DNA of 6,686 nt, from positions 46,672-53,357 of the forward strand of contig DDSN01000053.1 of NCBI GenBank assembly GCA_002343395.1, in the 5' to 3' direction. Source of the DNA: Hyphomonadaceae bacterium UBA2389. Its GTDB lineage: Bacteria; Pseudomonadota; Alphaproteobacteria; Caulobacterales; Aquidulcibacteraceae. Position 1 is the stretch's first letter; each line of letters opens with the position of its first letter. This document shows, piece by piece, positions 5,623 to 6,686 of the stretch. A program made the position numbers and the translations under genes. The notes below the pieces were generated by a model, which worked only from the letters and a program-made list of their open reading frames with translations, did no database searches and was not told the origin of the DNA.

Positions 5623-5823
5623 ATGGATGTCTTTGATTACCTGATCCCCCTCGCCCTGATCGTCGTGTTCGGGGTGCTTTGCTTTGGCATCTACGCCATG
5701 TTCCGCGGCGGCGACTTCGGGCGCTCCTGGTCGAACAAAGCCATGCGCATGCGCGTGCTCGCCCAATTCGTGGCCATTCTGATATTGGTTGCGGCAATGT
5801 GGGCGAAGCAGCATTACGGCTGA
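5623..5823 (+). CDS. HIG1-type twin transmembrane protein
   Basis: A 66-residue inner-membrane protein with two hydrophobic helices (about 6-26 and 44-61). The short polar loop between them carries FRGGDFGRSWSNKAMRMR. The loop and second helix show R-x-R-x3-Q (Arg42, Arg44, Gln48), the core of the HIG1 motif. Mitochondrial HIG1 proteins such as Rcf1 help assemble or regulate cytochrome oxidase supercomplexes; in bacteria the role is not established. The ATG at 5623 is chosen because AAGGG precedes it and because an upstream in-frame ATG (5551) would add a non-membrane extension starting before the promoter's -10 box. The stop is one base before the adenosyltransferase start, so the two genes are surely cotranscribed. 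As I recall, the same pair is common in alphaproteobacteria, often followed by etfBA, which is not present here. Confidence 0.85.
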   Translation: MDVFDYLIPLALIVVFGVLCFGIYAMFRGGDFGRSWSNKAMRMRVLAQFVAILILVAAMWAKQHYG

Positions 5824-5824
5824 C

Positions 5825-6397
5825 ATGGTCCGCATCGATAAGATTGTCACCAAGGCCGGCGACGGCGGCCAGACGCGCCTGGCCAGCGGCGCGCCGGTTT
5901 CGAAGGCGAGCTTGCGCGTCGCCGCCTACGGCGCGGTTGACGAAGCCAATTCCGCGATTGGGGTTGTTCGGCTCAACACGAGCGCGAACGTTGTCCTAGA
6001 CCCGATCCTTGATCGCATCCAGAACGACCTCTTCGATCTAGGCGCCGATCTCGCAACGCCAGACGCCGGCGCCAAGCTGGATTACGAACCGCTGCGCATT
6101 CAGGAGAGCCAAGTGCTGCGGCTGGAGCGTGAAATCGACGCGCTGAACAGCGATTTGTCGCCGCTCACCTCGTTTATTCTTCCTGGCGGAACGCCGGCGG
6201 CCGCGCACTTGCACTTGGCGCGGGCAATCGCGCGGCGCGCGGAGCGAGACATTGTCGCGCTGGCAGCGACGGAAGCAGTGTCTCCCGAAGCGGTGAAATA
6301 CGCCAACCGGCTCTCCGACCTGCTTTTCGTCGCCGCGCGCTGGGCCAACGATCACGGCCGCGGCGACCTGCTCTGGAAGCCCGGCGCGAACCGGTGA
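5825..6397 (+). CDS. pduO: Cob(I)alamin adenosyltransferase, PduO type
   Basis: The enzyme moves the adenosyl group of ATP to reduced cobalamin, making adenosylcobalamin for mutases such as methylmalonyl-CoA or ethylmalonyl-CoA mutase. The symbol names the family; no propanediol operon is implied. The 190 residues form the family's single helical domain, normally a trimer. The ATP loop is TKAGDGGQT (9-17), followed by AAYGAVDEANSAIG (33-46), LFDLGADLATP (69-79), FILPGGT (117-123), the arginine helix ARAIARRAER (132-141) and YANRLSDLLFVAARWAN (159-175). All family motifs appear intact. The ATG at 5825 is taken instead of one at 5789 because the latter lies inside the HIG1-type gene and the protein homologues begin MVRIDKI-like. 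With only one base between the genes and no strong ribosome site, reinitiation after the first stop is likely. It converges on the phaB-like gene with 6 bases between stops. Confidence 0.94.
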   Translation: MVRIDKIVTKAGDGGQTRLASGAPVSKASLRVAAYGAVDEANSAIGVVRLNTSANVVLDPILDRIQNDLFDLGADLATPDAGAKLDYEPLRIQESQVLRLEREIDALNSDLSPLTSFILPGGTPAAAHLHLARAIARRAERDIVALAATEAVSPEAVKYANRLSDLLFVAARWANDHGRGDLLWKPGANR

Positions 6398-6398
6398 T

Positions 6399-6416
6399 CG
6401 TCGCTAGCCAGCGATG
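6399..6416 (+). terminator. Small hairpin at the convergent 3' ends of the adenosyltransferase and phaB-like genes
   Basis: TCGCT (6401-6405) pairs with AGCGA (6410-6414) around the loop AGCC. On the + strand transcript a G-U pair (6400/6415) and a C-G pair (6399/6416) extend the stem to seven. It covers the phaB-like stop codon. No T-run follows, so intrinsic termination would be weak. Confidence 0.25.
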
Positions 6417-6686
6417 TACTGCGCGCCGTTCACGGTCATGGTGGCGCCCGTGATGAACGCGGCTTGGTCAGAGGCGAGAAAACTCACCATCGACGCGATC
6501 TCCTCGGCCTTGCCGAGGCGACCAGCTGGGATAGTGGCGATGATCTTCTTCAGCACATCCTCGGGAACCGCTGCGACCATATCGGTATCGATGTAGCCTG
6601 GGGCGACGACGTTCACCGTAACGCCCTTGGCCGCGCTTTCCTGGGCCAGCGCCTTGGTGAAACCGATCATGCCGGCCTTGGCCGCC
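6404..6686 (-). CDS. phaB: Acetoacetyl-CoA reductase-like short-chain dehydrogenase, C-terminal part, 5' end outside window
   Basis: PhaB reduces acetoacetyl-CoA to (R)-3-hydroxybutyryl-CoA with NADPH, for polyhydroxybutyrate synthesis and, in some alphaproteobacteria, the ethylmalonyl-CoA pathway. The visible 93 residues begin at the catalytic lysine turn: AAKAGMIGFTKALAQE, whose Lys3 is the K of YxxxK, with the Tyr just outside the window. Then come VTVNVVAPGYIDTDM (the PG motif after strand 6), DVLKKIIATIPAGRLG, EEIASMVSFLAS and ITGATMTVNGAQYIAG. The block around VLKKIIATIP..RLG and the NG-x-x-Y-x-x-G end fit PhaB better than FabG (3-oxoacyl-ACP reductase), but the two are close, and without the N-terminal part FabG cannot be excluded. 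The stop is TAG at 6404-6406. About 150 N-terminal residues, including the NADPH-binding GxxxGxG, are outside the window. Confidence 0.85.
   Translation of the reverse strand, partial: AAKAGMIGFTKALAQESAAKGVTVNVVAPGYIDTDMVAAVPEDVLKKIIATIPAGRLGKAEEIASMVSFLASDQAAFITGATMTVNGAQYIAG

Noticed and set aside
5789..5824. Upstream ATG at 5789 as start of the adenosyltransferase
   Set aside because: It would add 12 residues encoded inside the HIG1-type gene. The ATG at 5825 gives the usual family N-terminus just before the ATP loop.

Overview
The window looks like an ordinary, densely packed stretch of chromosome from a GC-rich alphaproteobacterium. This is inferred from protein resemblance (ArfB, the HIG1-type twin-membrane protein next to a cobalamin adenosyltransferase, PhaB-like reductase) and from rarity of the CcrM methylation site GANTC (8 sites found by eye). 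A Caulobacterales/Hyphomonadaceae-like host is plausible but not proven. There are nine protein genes, two of them cut by the window edges. I see no rRNA, tRNA, CRISPR array, insertion sequence, phage gene or attachment site, and no gene-free stretch over about 110 bases.

Layout. (1) Positions 2-610, + strand: the C-terminal four fifths of glyoxalase II (gloB). (2) Positions 3640 down to 615, - strand: a compact four-gene unit. In transcription order it encodes a predicted lipoprotein of the class I SAM-methyltransferase fold, a small TIGR03067-like protein, the Nudix enzyme NudC and a His-rich zinc-type CDF efflux transporter. The first two junctions are 4-base overlaps (GTGA, ATGA); the last gap is 43 bases. 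(3) Positions 3708-4130, + strand: ArfB, the stop-codon-independent ribosome-rescue hydrolase, divergent from the methyltransferase across 67 bases. (4) Positions 5516 down to 4146, - strand: RmuC, a membrane-anchored coiled-coil protein with a nuclease-like domain. (5) Positions 5623-6397, + strand: a two-gene unit, a HIG1-type small membrane protein followed one base later by a PduO-type cob(I)alamin adenosyltransferase. It lies behind a clear extended -10 promoter (TGGTATAAT, 5563-5571). (6) Positions 6686 down to 6404, - strand: the C-terminal third of a PhaB-like acetoacetyl-CoA reductase.

The three convergent gene pairs end 4, 15 and 6 bases apart, so any terminators must overlap coding sequence. 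Most genes are housekeeping: methylglyoxal detoxification, NAD(H)/NAD-RNA decapping, metal export, ribosome rescue, genome maintenance, cobalamin activation and polyhydroxybutyrate or ethylmalonyl-CoA metabolism. The least understood part is the overlapping pair of lipoprotein methyltransferase and TIGR03067-like protein. I found no convincing new defence, mobile or RNA system; the findings below are modest leads.
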